This document shows, piece by piece, positions 1-12,671 of a stretch of 64,000 nt of DNA. Below the pieces are notes generated by a model. The model was not told where the DNA came from. It saw nothing but the letters and a program-made list of their open reading frames with translations, and did no database searches. Position 1 is the first letter of the stretch. Every line of letters starts with the position of its first letter. This DNA is from Phytoseiulus persimilis. Taxonomy: Eukaryota > Arthropoda > Arachnida > Mesostigmata > Phytoseiidae. The DNA is taken from contig CM075102.1 in assembly GCA_037576195.1 (NCBI GenBank), positions 42,714,745 to 42,778,744 of the forward strand, read 5' to 3'. The position numbers were made by a program, and so were the translations under genes.

Positions 1-3000
1 CCGCATGAGGGCGGCGGTTGAGATTCAAGAACTCGAGGATGGCGTGACCGTTGCCCCTCGTTGTGTAAACGGAAAAACGAATCTCTGTGCCTTTGAGTGA
101 ATTACCTGCTGAGTGAGACCCACCGGTGGGTGTGAAACGCTAATCGGCGTTGCCGTCGGCGACATTGGAGCGGCCACTGTCTGACGAAACTGCGATCTGC
201 TTAGCGGCAGTCCTGGGCAGAGGCGTTTGTTATCAGCCATGAGAGGCTTGGCGGCCTTTCTGCGGCGAGATGTCTCGGCTGACGCCGCTCGGTGCATTCG
301 ACAACGACCACAAACTTGGAACTGAAGGGGCTCGGAGCACAGTGCACCGTGATGGGAACGACTACTTGGGAAACGACAAATGTCTCCTTCGTCAATTTAC
401 TTTTATAGCTCTCTCACTTTGTCTCTATCCCAGTCTCGCTTCCTCGTTCGTTCCTCTAGAGTGAACGAGAATCGGCAGCAGCAGCGACGAGAACAGACTA
501 AATTGGATACCGCTGCCCGCCGTCTCCCTTGGCCGCCCGTTTGCTCGTAAGGCGATTCCATAGAAATTTATTTCTAACGTTCGTATGTTTGCTTCAATTG
601 ACTTGAACGTCCGTTCGAGCCTCCCGAGCGTTCTTCTGCTCGAAGTAGACGACTACGAGGTCGATGATGACACACAGCCCACTTCGGAACGGTTTTTATC
701 GCTTCCACGAAAGACAATCCTGGAAGCAGGCCGAGCTTTGGCTCATCAGGCGTTACTGTGATCCGCACCAGAGGGGTATCCCGATGTATCAAAGGTTTCA
801 AGAGAAGCGCCCTGAATATCATGAATATGGTGAGCAGAGACGTTGCGGCACTCCAACTCCAGTTTTCCTCTCCCTTCTCCCCTCGGTCAGAAACACAGAC
901 GAGCTACTCCATCCGAACTCTGTCAAGTTTATTTAGGATGGGATTCCATTCAACTGGGGCGGTTTTTCTTCGTGTCATCACCGAAATGAACTGAGTTGAT
1001 CGAAACGTTGTTTGGATTCCGGAGCGACCTCTAGAATCATTTGTCTTATAATCAGCATGTGTATCCGCACCATCTACACTCGATATCAAGTTTCCAGCGA
1101 CGGCAGATCGTCGTAGTATCCTTCCGTGCGAATCGATACCTCCTGAACTGCGGTTTCTAAATCCTGTCTGTAGTTTCCTCTGTACGCACAGGTTTATTGG
1201 AAGCGTCTGGAAAACGTCTCTGGACGTGGATGTGCATGTTTGGAAAACACATGTCCAGAAGATATTGTTAATACGGCATGGAGCCGAGTGCGATCATTCT
1301 TTGTGAATTTGAGCTCCCCGATTGCCATTGCACTCCGAAAGACACCGGGTACGTGGAAACCGAGGTCGAGTCGAGTCATCTCGTGCCTTCTCTCGAATGT
1401 TCATTCCTCATTGGCTCAGGGTTTCAATTTCGTCAGAGCTGAGCTAGTGGAGTTTCTTGGCGAGCTTATCCGGTGGATAACTGATTCCGTACAAACAGGC
1501 GTCAGAAACGAGGCAGAAGGTTGGTTGAGGAAATTGGTATTCAGGGTCGCTAAGAAATGGTCACTTGAGTGAGTTTCTGCCTGCTGGCCTAAACGCCCGT
1601 ACCGCTCCGCACAGTCCTGAACTGTGAAAAAACAATTGCTCTCAACGAACAGCCAACATTGCAGCTGACCGACGGACCCACACACCGAATATTCAATAAC
1701 TAGCACTATCTTGAACTCATCACGAGCCCGGAGGAGGATTCCGAAAAGCTTTATTGAGGAGGAGCTCGAGGCCGGCCGGACAAACTTCGTGAGAATCGCT
1801 TCAAGAACAGTGCAGTATGATACGCTCCTGAGCATCTCGAATCCTTTGCGACTCAAATCGAAACCATAGATCAAGATGGAGCCGCGCGCGCCGACTAGGC
1901 CAAGATTGCTCAGAGGGAGCTCCCAAGAAAGGGAATCTCACTTTCCTCACGACTCATTCTGCCAGCCGGCGCCCCTAACGTCGGAGAGTTCTAACGTCGT
2001 AAGTCGTCGGGGAGTTCTGCAAGCGTTCACGCTCAGAATAATCGCGCAAAGACTCTCGGGGACAGGAGCGAACGTGGAAAACGTCTCTTCCAAGATCATA
2101 CTCATTCGGGATCGCTACAGAAGCGGAGCGTCCTGTGGACGCCGCTTCGTCGAAGTGGCGAAGCAGGGGAAAGCACGAACTCCAACTTTCTCCCAGGAAC
2201 TTTCACTTCAAGAAAGTTGCCCTTGATCCGGTGGGCCCCGAGCGAGCCGCCACGCGTTCAACGAAACCACCCTCGCCGAGCAGAGTTCCTTCTCTCCAGG
2301 GGCCAAGTGAGACGAGCCGCACCGAAAGCGAAGCAGGAGCGAGCAGAACGGAGCGAAGATCTGATATCGAATATGGCAACACTCGACAACCAGAAAAAAA
2401 GTTGTCCGCTCCTCGTCCAGAAATTCATCCGACATTTCCGACAGCGATCTTCATTGGCACTTGACGGCTTCCACCCGATGACGATGACGATCAGCCCAGG
2501 AACCGGAGACCACGACCTTGAAGTCGGAAGCCAGCCTCCTTCTTTTTCCATTAAGGCTGTTGAATGTGTTGATTTTGCGCGTCTGCCCGCTCCCTCATTT
2601 GTTCATGTTTACCGCTTCCCGATACAGTGGACGACGCGCGCCGCGAATAACAGCGCGCTGAGCGAACTCCTCGAACGCATTTGTTTCGAGCCGGGACAAG
2701 AGCAGTCGTGTTCGAACTTGGCAGCTTCGTTTAATCTCCTCCTTCCCATCAATGGATTCTGGCTCGAGATCCGACGGAAGCCACAGCATCGACTGATCCG
2801 ATAGCTACCGTCCGAGAAGATTGGAATGAAGCTTCCCCGATTTCATGGCGTGCGCGTGCCGATCTTCTATCGTTGGAGACATCGGCCGTAAGTACAAACA
2901 ACGAATTCGTCATCATTGGATCCTCACGAAATGTTTGAACTGTCGAAGCGGGCGCCAGAGAATGCGCACGGCTCTCTCGTTCGGGAGTACATCCGCTGGA

Positions 3001-3432
3001 AGGGTGTTATCACTGAAGCCCGTGCACCTGGGCATGATGCCTCCATCGATTCCGTGAATGTGCGGGCATTGGCGGGACGTTCATGAATTTCGCCCTCAAC
3101 GTTCGGAGCCAACATTCCCAACACGTCAACAGCACTTGTCGCATCGAGCTCGTGGACGTTGTGGTTTTGTTTCTCGAGTCGTGCGACAGGCGAGAAGATG
3201 ATTCTGGCAATGAATCTAACGATCGGAACGTCAACGAGGGAATACATCCGTCGACACAGAAAGCGGGCCAGCTTTCCTTCGTTTGTTGGCTTTCACGTCT
3301 CCCTGCTTGATCACAGCTCTTGGAATCAGCAGCCTCGATGGGGTGCGGTGGCAGTATTTGTCAAGTGTCGAGATCGTCTGTGCGACTGGAGCAAATGGCT
3401 AATTACCCATTGTCCCCCACACCCATACGCAT

Positions 3433-3463
3433 AACCGGCCGGTTGGACGACCAGCCGGCCGGT
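3433..3463. repeat. GGCCGG palindromic cluster
   Basis: A perfect 12-bp palindrome, AACCGGCCGGTT (3433-3444), is followed within about 12 bp by a second GCCGGCCGGT core. The two halves form an inverted arrangement. It belongs to a class of CCGG/GGCC-rich tracts that recurs across the window. Confidence 0.7.
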
Positions 3464-6400
3464 CAAGTAGCCGGACAGCCGTCAGACAACAAGGCAGCGA
3501 ACCATGCTGCTTCACAGGGATAATAACTCGTAGGACATAATCGTGACTTCACTCCTGACGCGAAAGACATGTCACTTAATGATGTGTTCGACAACAGGTA
3601 CATTTCTCACACCTGATAGAGCCCTTTCGGCGACGCACGGGGCAGAGAACTCTGAAAAATCTTCCCTCGCCGTCTCGACCGCCGTCGGCGACTCCATTAC
3701 TCACATTAGCTGCAAGGAAAATTGCTACATGTCCTGAAGGGTGCGGAGCATGTAGCGCTCCCCGACAGAGCGGGAGCGTCGAATTTACGCCGGAGAACCT
3801 CGTTCAACGCGTTTCTGAAACGATTGACTGCTTTGTCACTCGGAGCTTCTGCGATAAGCTTCGAAGAGGCTGTTCGCCCGAGAGAGCATGAGCTGCATGA
3901 AAACACTATGCGAGAAATGCGTCGGTTTCCGACTCGGAGACCCCTTCTGAGGCAGAATCCATTGCGCGATGGCATGTTGCTTCCGACGATTGCCTATTTC
4001 AGACGCGAGCATCATTGGGTGCGAGGTATTGTGTTCTCTTCCATCGACGAGGCCCTCTTCCAGGGGAGAAGCGCAAGACGACAGAGGCCGCGTAATTAAA
4101 TATTACGTATGTTGCATGACCGACGGGTCCAGCCAAACAACCCACCCGCCGGGCGTCGGACGAAGCAGCCTGTCAACCCGTCTGAACGATGGTCCGTCCG
4201 TCAGCTCACAAGCGAGGGGGGAAGTTTCGCATGACACACACACACTCACAATCAAGACCAGCGGAATCCTCTGTTTTCTGAGCACCCATTGTATTTTGAG
4301 TCCCTCCAGAAACTTCAACATGTGATAGGCGGCAGCACCGGCGGCGGCCGGAGCATTGTGTTCGCCCGGACTGGAAAGATCTCTAGTTCACTGAGCAATC
4401 CAAGCATCCGGTCGGTTTGTTCAACGCTCACTCCGTCTGTCTTCCAGTCTGACTGATTGACTGGCGACTCCTGTCTGTCTGTGTGTCCCGCAGTCAAAGC
4501 GTCTGTTCATCTTCCATGTAGCAACTCATGCGATCGCCCGGCCCAGGAAGCGAGCGAGCGACCGGCAGCCAGACGGGCGGCCGAAGCAAACAACAAGCTT
4601 CGCAGTTATTCATTGAGTTCAGTAATAAATCAGCAAGCTTTTGAAAACGTGTGCCCGCGACCCCGAGAACGCGCGTCAAGCCAGAACCAGTATTCAGACA
4701 AACACTCGCCCTCGCCCTTTTTTTCTGGCTCGGCCGATCGTCGCAGTCGTTTTCGCTTTCGAATCAGTTCATTGCCGGAGTAATCATGGGAGCTGGTATA
4801 CGTTGCATCAAAAGCTGGACCCCATCAACGAATCTTTAATTTCAGGCACGGTACTCGGTCCGGTTTTCCAGCAGCACTTCGCCCGCTTACCCGCCTGGGT
4901 TGGTTAAGAATGCGTTCATCACACAAGGCCAAGTGGGAGACAATCAAACGAGCGAACCCGATTCGAACAATATTTGAAATGGAAGCTCCAGAATCGTTCG
5001 AGGGAGGCCCACGAGTTGAACCTCGGTGGATCGGCACCGACGCACGTAGAAATTGGTCTTTGAGCTCGTTTCCGAAGCTCCAAGCGATACGCGAATTCAG
5101 CCGCTAGAACGCCAGAGACGATCGGTTGTTCGTGGGAGCTTCCCGGAGGTACGATGAAGGCAAGCCCTGGCTGCGTGAGAGTCCTCGTGAGAGTTCCTGT
5201 TCCCATTCCCTCGCGCTATGGGGGTGAATTCGATATCGATCGCGATTGCGGCCATCGGTCGAACCTTCCCGTGTTGACTTCGAGCCGATTGACATCCCGT
5301 TGACTTCATGTCAATAGCGATTGGCAGCATGCGGTCTTCATGCCGATTTCGATTGGCTCCATGCAAACATCACGACTACGACTGTGACGACGGGTTTCGA
5401 GTTATTCTCTGGGGAAGCGGCGAACGGGAAATGAAACAGAAAGAAACGGCGGACGACCGAGCGGACCGTCGGACGATCAAATAAATGAGCCACACAGACC
5501 GTTTGCCAACTATGCTTTGCATCGTTCTGTCTCCGGGTTTGAATTTATCGAGAATTTATTGGAGCCTCCTTTCCGACTGCGTGTGGTTCGTGAGTCCGTC
5601 GGTCCCAGTCGGAGCGCCACGACAGCCTTGTAGAGCTTTTCCTTTGTGTTTTCATTTGCTGTATATATTATCTGCTCCGAGTCAGGGAAATGGTCGGCTT
5701 TCCACGACAGACTCTCCGAAGTGAAATTCCCTTTCACTGGAAGACAGCGAAGCGGCATGCAAGCGGCCGCGCAATTCAGTGGCACTCAATCTCCATAAAT
5801 ATCTTTCGATACCCTTAACAGTCTCTCTTAAAAGTAGGAGGAACGGCATCGTCACAAGAGCGAATAAAACCACCCGCTCGAGGCACATCTAGACGAGGCA
5901 AGCCCATTCAACGGTATTTGTGGCGATTGGAGTTCGAGTGAGCGAGCGAGCGCACTGTTTCCATTCAAGGCTCCCTAAAAGAACTCACTGGCGCAGTCGA
6001 AGTCGATCGGTCACCCCAAACAATCGAAACTTTTTCGCGGAAACCGGAGTGGTAGTTTTTCCATGAGTAGAAGCACGTCCCAGTATCTCGGAGTGGAAAC
6101 GGGACACTTCATGAAGTCGGTACAGCGAAGGGATTCAGCCGGAACCGATGTGATGGCTCCGGTTAACGCTATCCACGATCCATCCACGCACGACCATGAA
6201 GATGTCGCTTCGGATTTTGCTATCGAATTATTTCGACTGATGATGTATTCATCGCCTTTTCATCTCCGAAACAACGAGATCTCCTCAACTTCGAGTCGAG
6301 TTGTCCGCCTTCGCAGAGCCCTTCGATTGTTCCACTCGGGTCGACGATGCTGCGTCGGTTCTCCTCACAGTTTCCGTGTTCGATTCCGGTTTGTATATCT

Positions 6401-9400
6401 AGCTCCCTTTCGCTTCACGTAGAGACATGCGAAGCTGTTTCTGGAAGCGCGTTCTTGAGGACATAACGGGCCGAAGGACGGGGCTCCCTCCTCCCTCTCG
6501 CTCTGGCTCCCGCCTCATTTCCCTCCTGCTCTGGTCGAAGCCTCAGAACAGCTCACATAAAAATTATCGTATGTGTTCATGAGAAGTCATTTTCCGTCTG
6601 TCCTTGGCCCCTAGACGCAAACGTAGCTGGGCATTAATGGAATCACCACATAACTGGAGTAACGGTCGCAACGGCCAATCTCAAGCATCCGAAGGGATTG
6701 CCCGCAAACTCTCTGAAAAAAAATCGAGACCCAACTCCCTGAACAGATCGCGGAACGCAGCAGCGCTCGTGAGAAAACGGTCTCCGCTGAATTATCCCCG
6801 ATAGGTGCACAAGGACGTCATCCGATGCAAACATGTCGCTACAATGTATTCGAGCTCCCCTTTCAAGCAGCGAAAAAGGTTGACAAGCAGCATTCTATTC
6901 TGGATATCCGTTGGCTCCAGGCGATCCAGCGGCTTCGAAATTTCAGCTCTGAGCTGAGTTAATAACGAATTCCTCATCGAAGCTCGTAGATTAGCTTTCT
7001 GCTCCCAAGATGAATGGAGGACGACGAGCGATTCACTCCTCTACGACGTTCCATCGCGGCTGAATTCCGGCGGGCGGTACGAACATGACCCGGTTCCGAC
7101 TCCGTGGTCAAAATATCGCTCTTCCCTGCTCGAACAAGCCCACGAGGTCAGCCGCTATCGCGAAAACTACTTTTCCGGTCGTTTCGCGGATTCGAACCAG
7201 CAGCTCGGAATCCCCAGACTGCCGTCAGGGCGCTCCGGTGCGGATCAGAGATGATATTCAGCAGAGTGAACAGACGGACGGACCAACCTGGCTGATGATT
7301 CCTGCCAGGTGATCAGAGGCTTCCGTTTTGTATCTCGCTCTGATGCGCGTACATGTCAGTGTGAACTTTTCTGTGGAGCCGCTGTGCCCAGATGACGAGC
7401 TCCTTCGGGGGGTCGGATAATCAGGCAGTCGGGGGCAAAAGGGCAATCTTTGACTCATTTCCTCATCAGAGAAAAAGCTGCCCGCCCGCCCGCTAGTTGT
7501 GCCTTGGAAACGACAGCGAGTACGACCAGGGGCCGCTGGAGTAGAGAGCACTGTGTGCACGATAAAACGACTGCGGCTCGGAGCCGGCGGGCGGTGGACC
7601 GACTAGGGTACGTGTTTGGGGTGTGTGAATATCCATTTCGAAAAACCCCTTCGGCCCTTCTTCTTGCTCCCCTTCGACAAAGTCTCTCAGAGCCAACGGG
7701 GTTGGTGCGTGGCTCGCTCGTCCTCGTTTCCACTCCCACAAAAAAGCTCCCAGTCCCTGAAAAGCCCCTCGCCTGTCCCCCAATGGGTCGTCAGCCGTGA
7801 CATTTTCGAAAATTTCCCGCAGGCGTCCCCTTTTTTGGTTTGTCTACATCTTCATTTCATCGAGGCGCTATCGCGAGTCCGATAAATCTGTGGGCGCAGC
7901 TTACTGCAGCACAGCCAGCGCCGATCAGCGGCAGCCGGCGAGGCTGTGCATTTCGGGACATGGTCGTGGCGAATTTCGTCAACATAAACTGCATTCCGCT
8001 GCCGGACGGGAGATTCGGAGCTTTCCATCGGGGGACGGTGACTTGAGCTCGAGCTCTCGAGAATGCTGGCCCAGCGAGTTTCCGCTTCCAAGGCCGCAGC
8101 ACTTGGCGCTCCTCGGCCAACTGCTGCAAATGAGCTCAATCAAGTCGGGCCGAATAGGGGACGGCTGTTCAAACGGACCCGACAGCCGAGCAGAATCGAA
8201 ACTCAAATATCACGACACCATCGCTAGGCTGTCAAGCCGTCTGACGTACGAACCAGAGTTGGGGACTAACTGGCTGCGTGCATGCATCTCGGGCATCGAT
8301 CCTTCCACCCGTTCGTCCACCTCTGCCTGTGGGGCGGCGGCTGCCGTTCCGTGATGCTGATTCTCTTCTGGATATGTTCCATGGACACCCAACGGTGGGT
8401 CACCAATTGTGTCAATCGGAGACGAGAGAGAGGATCGATCCACCGGAGTCCCGCGAGCAGTTTCCATCGCCTCGAGGCGCTGCCAACAGAGAAATTGTAT
8501 CAATCGCTTCTCCCTTCTCCGGCGCGATGTTTGTTCATGTGGATCCCTCCACCCCTATTTATCTCCTCACACTCTGGGGTAGGACGCTCAAACGGGACGG
8601 CGCTCTGATCGGCTTGACCTGGCGCCCGCTCCCAGGCGTCGGAAGGACACCTCGTCGTCGCAGTGACCTCTCGCGGTCGTTGTGCATGTAGATGCAATTG
8701 ATTCATTATGCAGATGGAGAGGAATTATCTCAAAGAATTTCCGAGGGGAATAAGCGAACCAAGCTGACGAGTAATGGATTGGTATTCGGCAGTTTCATCG
8801 GTTCCAGGGGCCTGTCCGCCCAATCGTTCGTTAGACGGCGAAGCGCTCTCTAAAGCCAGCGCCGCCGCCGACTCGACTGCATGAGAAGCAAGTCTTTGCA
8901 TAAAACTCATTTCTACCGAGCCCGGGCTCCTGACCCGGCCACCGTCAGAGGATTTACCGACAGGCCCTCGATGAACCCGCCGGCCGCTGCCGCAAAGTTT
9001 CACTCATTTCCCCCCCGGAAGCTTATGATTGCCCCTCATTCCTCACAGCGCGACCTCCTCCCAGAGTTTCAGATAGAGTTGAGAGCTCGGCGAGGATTTC
9101 AATTCAAGAGTTCCAGCTGAGGATCATGAGCAATGGTTCTGGCTTCCATTATAGAGCCAGTCGACTTCCCTTCCCCCGTCCGAGGAATGAAACTTCGACG
9201 AATATAAGAATGAACTATTAGATCAGATATGGCTTATGGACAGAATCTCATATTCGGGCTTGCGTTAATGGTGGGGGAGGGGAAAGTTTGATAAGCCACG
9301 CTTGGTTCCAGGAGCAGTGATGAATGGTTCTCCAAATGAAGCTCCAGCATCGGGTCCGTCTCCCCACGAGGCAAGAGCCGGGACTTCTCGATTCGATTCC

Positions 9401-10403
9401 TTCCTGCTCCGAGATATTTCTCGAGTTCCAACGGCATAACCAAGTCCGCAGGAGGCCATGCAGGCGCTCTACTGAGCGAAAGCGATGCTTGGGGACAGCA
9501 TGCTGAAGCGAAGGACTCCTTATCAGGGTTGGACTCCCGGAAGGAACTTCGGGCGTTCATCTAGCGGAGAAACCGAACAGAATGTCGATCACGGCGGAGT
9601 GATTCGCCTCTGCAGTTTATTCTAATTCCGCTCGCTAACCAAACCGTGGTTGATGTTGTTGTCGCAGCCGTCGACAACACCCGAGATGAGTTGAAAAGAG
9701 CCAACACAGCTTTGTGTTGCTGGGGGCCTCCATGCGGGCGGCTCTGTGCTCCGGGACAGCCTAACAACAAGCGCCGGATACGGAAAAAATCCGCATCTAA
9801 CGTTTTGAAATGAACTGGCTCGGATTTCCTCCGAAACCCACGCTGCTCGTCATGCTCCCGGGACTAAAAGTAATCATCTTGTAATTATAGCTAAACAAAG
9901 GACGTTCAAGAGGGGTGCAACTCGAGAATCCGGTCACCTGGGGTAGTTTGAGATTGAAGTCTTGACATTCCCGCTGATGAGTCCTGGCTTTGATCAGAGA
10001 GTAGACTCGTTTCCTCAAGCGACCCCCACTCAATCATCAGGTGATCTCGACGACGTCCCATAACATTCCAGCGGCGAGAACTCGGACGATCGATGACATC
10101 CTTGAAACGCACTCGACATTTCAGAATCAGGCAGGGATCTGATGAAGCTTCTGCGAAGCCATACCCGACGCAAAGTATCCCGGAACCGACCAACGACCCC
10201 GCCGAGACCCTTTGTTGTTTTCCTCGACCAGGTCGATGAGAGAGATCGGAATGGCTACGTCCCCTCGATCGGTTTCCTGGCGATCAAGGATAATTTCCCT
10301 CGCCTAACGCTCCTCAAGCACTTCTGGGAGCATTATGAGCTTCCTCGGGGAACCGATGTGTATACAGTGTGGCCGTCGAGTCTCCGTGGACGATTTTTGA
10401 TCC

Positions 10404-10428
10404 TTGTTGTTGTCGTCGTCGTCGTCGC
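10404..10428. repeat. TTG/TCG trinucleotide microsatellite
   Basis: A short run of TTG units passes into tandem GTC/TCG units. It is simple-sequence DNA. It lies inside an open frame and would encode a Val-rich stretch there, which inflates that frame without proving it is coding. Confidence 0.75.
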
Positions 10429-12632
10429 TATTCCCATACCGGTCGCACCATCGTTGCTCGTCGAAGAACAGGTTTCGGGACAGTTGGTGCTGACGTCGTC
10501 GACGACGTTAGTCGTTCCGGTCTAATCAAGAGGTTCGGCGGGCCGTCAATAGAGTTCGGCGGAGCTTGTCGTAACGAGTTCCCGCTGGGTCTGACCTCAT
10601 CCGATAAGGAACCCGTTCGGGGCACCTTGATCTTCTTCGGCACAGCCGCTATTCCTTCGCCTAGCGGCAGGAATCGCGTCGCACTCGAGCTCACCAAAAT
10701 GAACAGTACATTGAAAAGCAATCTTTACGCCGTTTCATTCGCGATCCATTTGTCTTCCTAACAACAATGAAGATGAATATTCGGTCGTCGCCACCGCTCC
10801 TCGGAGCCAAGTAATCCTTGAGGGCCCTCTCGAAAAATCTTCGCGATGTCAAGCCCGCCAACGAGCGGGTTATCCAACGAAATCGCGTGCAAAACCCACT
10901 CTGACCACTTGGAGTCTATTTTTCTCCATCGGTCGACGGGTGAACCATCCGCTCGTGAATTCGATGTGGCGATCCGGAGTCGACACAACTTCATCGCGAC
11001 TCGACCCGCGACCGCGGCTACGTCCACCACAAGCTGCATGAGCTTCAGGACTGGAGAAAATAATTTTCAGCCCTCTGCGCAGTACTCGGTCGGAGTTGGT
11101 GCGCGTACGTGCACGATCTAGGCAACGAGCATGAGCGGATGTGTTATCGTCATTAGTTTTCTAAATTGGAGAGACTTGTGAGCGGCACGACGGACGCATG
11201 AGCACGCGAATGTCGAAATTGCTTTGTTGCTTGACGGCTCGGCAGTTCGTTCGACCGGCCCGTCCGCCCGTCGTTTGACTCGTTCCTGTATGGACTGGCG
11301 TGGCCGACACGCTTCCTCCAACATAGTGACTCCGAGGCGACGTGCCACCCCGAACAGACCCGCTACACTTTGGCTCGGTTTGCACCGTTGTTTTTTCCAC
11401 AATATGAGGTTCTGTTCGTGCCCGGTGATATCGATTATGCGGGTACAGTCCATCCATCCATCCAGAGGAGCACATCGTCCACGTAAAACGCCCAGCTTCG
11501 AATATTCAACCATCTGGACGGAGCGGAGGACTCATCTGGCTTCAGTGAATAACGCAACGGTTGAATCACCGACAATCATATGGGAGGAGAGCGGAAGAGA
11601 GATCCGCTCCTATGATCACCGGCGCGACTTTGAGCACTGCTGAAAATACCTCGATCATAGCCCAACTCTCGCTCGCTCCAAGTTTCGTGTGTGATGATGA
11701 GTATCTTTGTCTGTCTGTGTTGTCAATGCTCCACGGTGGGCGTTGCGAACGGGTAAACAAAGTCGATTCACCAAGCGATCCGCGAGGGAATTCGTCGACA
11801 TGTTACTTTCTTCGGCTGACTGTGCAAATGACTTCGCGTGAGCTCCCTGTCTGGTTTTGGATAGAGCTCAGAGGAAAACGTCGAGACATTAAACGATCCA
11901 ACACATCCGATTCTCTCTTTGTAGGCGTGCGCGCGAGCGGCGGCGCGAATCACCGTTCAGAAATTTTCCATTCGTGAGTTTGATTGCCGGTCGTCGAACA
12001 CACTCCGCCAAAATCAATTGTCGACGAATTCGATCACGTCCTCAATTCGGCCGAGCCGAGAGGGGCCGCGGGCTCAAAAACACGAGCGCGGAGAGGAAGT
12101 TCGGGTTCGAGCTTCCAACCTCTGTCGTCCGGTCCATAGGTCTCTGGTCCAAATTGAGTTTTGCCGTAGATGCGTCTCATGCACGATTTCGAATCGAAGA
12201 TGCGGGCCGACGTAACCTTGGACCGATGTTGAATAACAAGCTGTCCGCTCATCGTTCTCCAAGCAGCGGTAAATTGTTTACGGCAAATACCATGGGCTCG
12301 TCTCAGGAGTTGTTGTCTATTCAATAGAATCGGATAGTTGTTCGTCCGAGTTTATGCGTGTATTTGACCGTGCGCACACTCGATTCGTTCCTATATCGAG
12401 TTTGGCCAGGAACTCGCATAAGCATGAACTCCAGGCAGAACAGGTTTGCGCGCCGTTGGATAGGACAGATTTGGAACCGCAGTGGAAGAAGGAGCTACGA
12501 GAAGGACTCTTTCGGATTCCCATCCGTGATTTTCATTGTAAGAAGAACGCCATTGTTCCAGCATACAGATTCCGTTCGGAGAGAGGAAGAGGGCCAGCGA
12601 ACGGGATGCACTTGAAGCCGCCTGATATTCTT

Positions 12633-12671
12633 GGGCCTAGATCACTTTGGAGAACAGCCAGGTCTAGGCCC
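12633..12671. repeat. 9-bp inverted repeat (GGGCCTAGA / TCTAGGCCC)
   Basis: Perfect 9-bp arms at 12633-12641 and 12663-12671 are separated by a 21-nt loop. No element boundary or target-site duplication is visible around it. The function is unknown, and a 9-bp arm pair could arise by chance in 64 kb. Confidence 0.6.

Noticed and set aside
2217..2804. 195-codon plus frame
   Set aside because: Covered by several antisense and other-frame ORFs, has no recognisable domain, and contains many Arg/Ser-rich stretches expected from the local composition.
7186..7200. B-box-like GGATTCGAACC (minus-strand GGTTCGAATCC)
   Set aside because: The flanking T-stem does not pair beyond two positions and no A box lies at the right distance on the minus strand.
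9978..10020. Hammerhead ribozyme-like CTGATGAGTC…GACTC
   Set aside because: The stem II-like arms are present, but the required GAAA after them is replaced by GTTTCC, so the catalytic core is absent.
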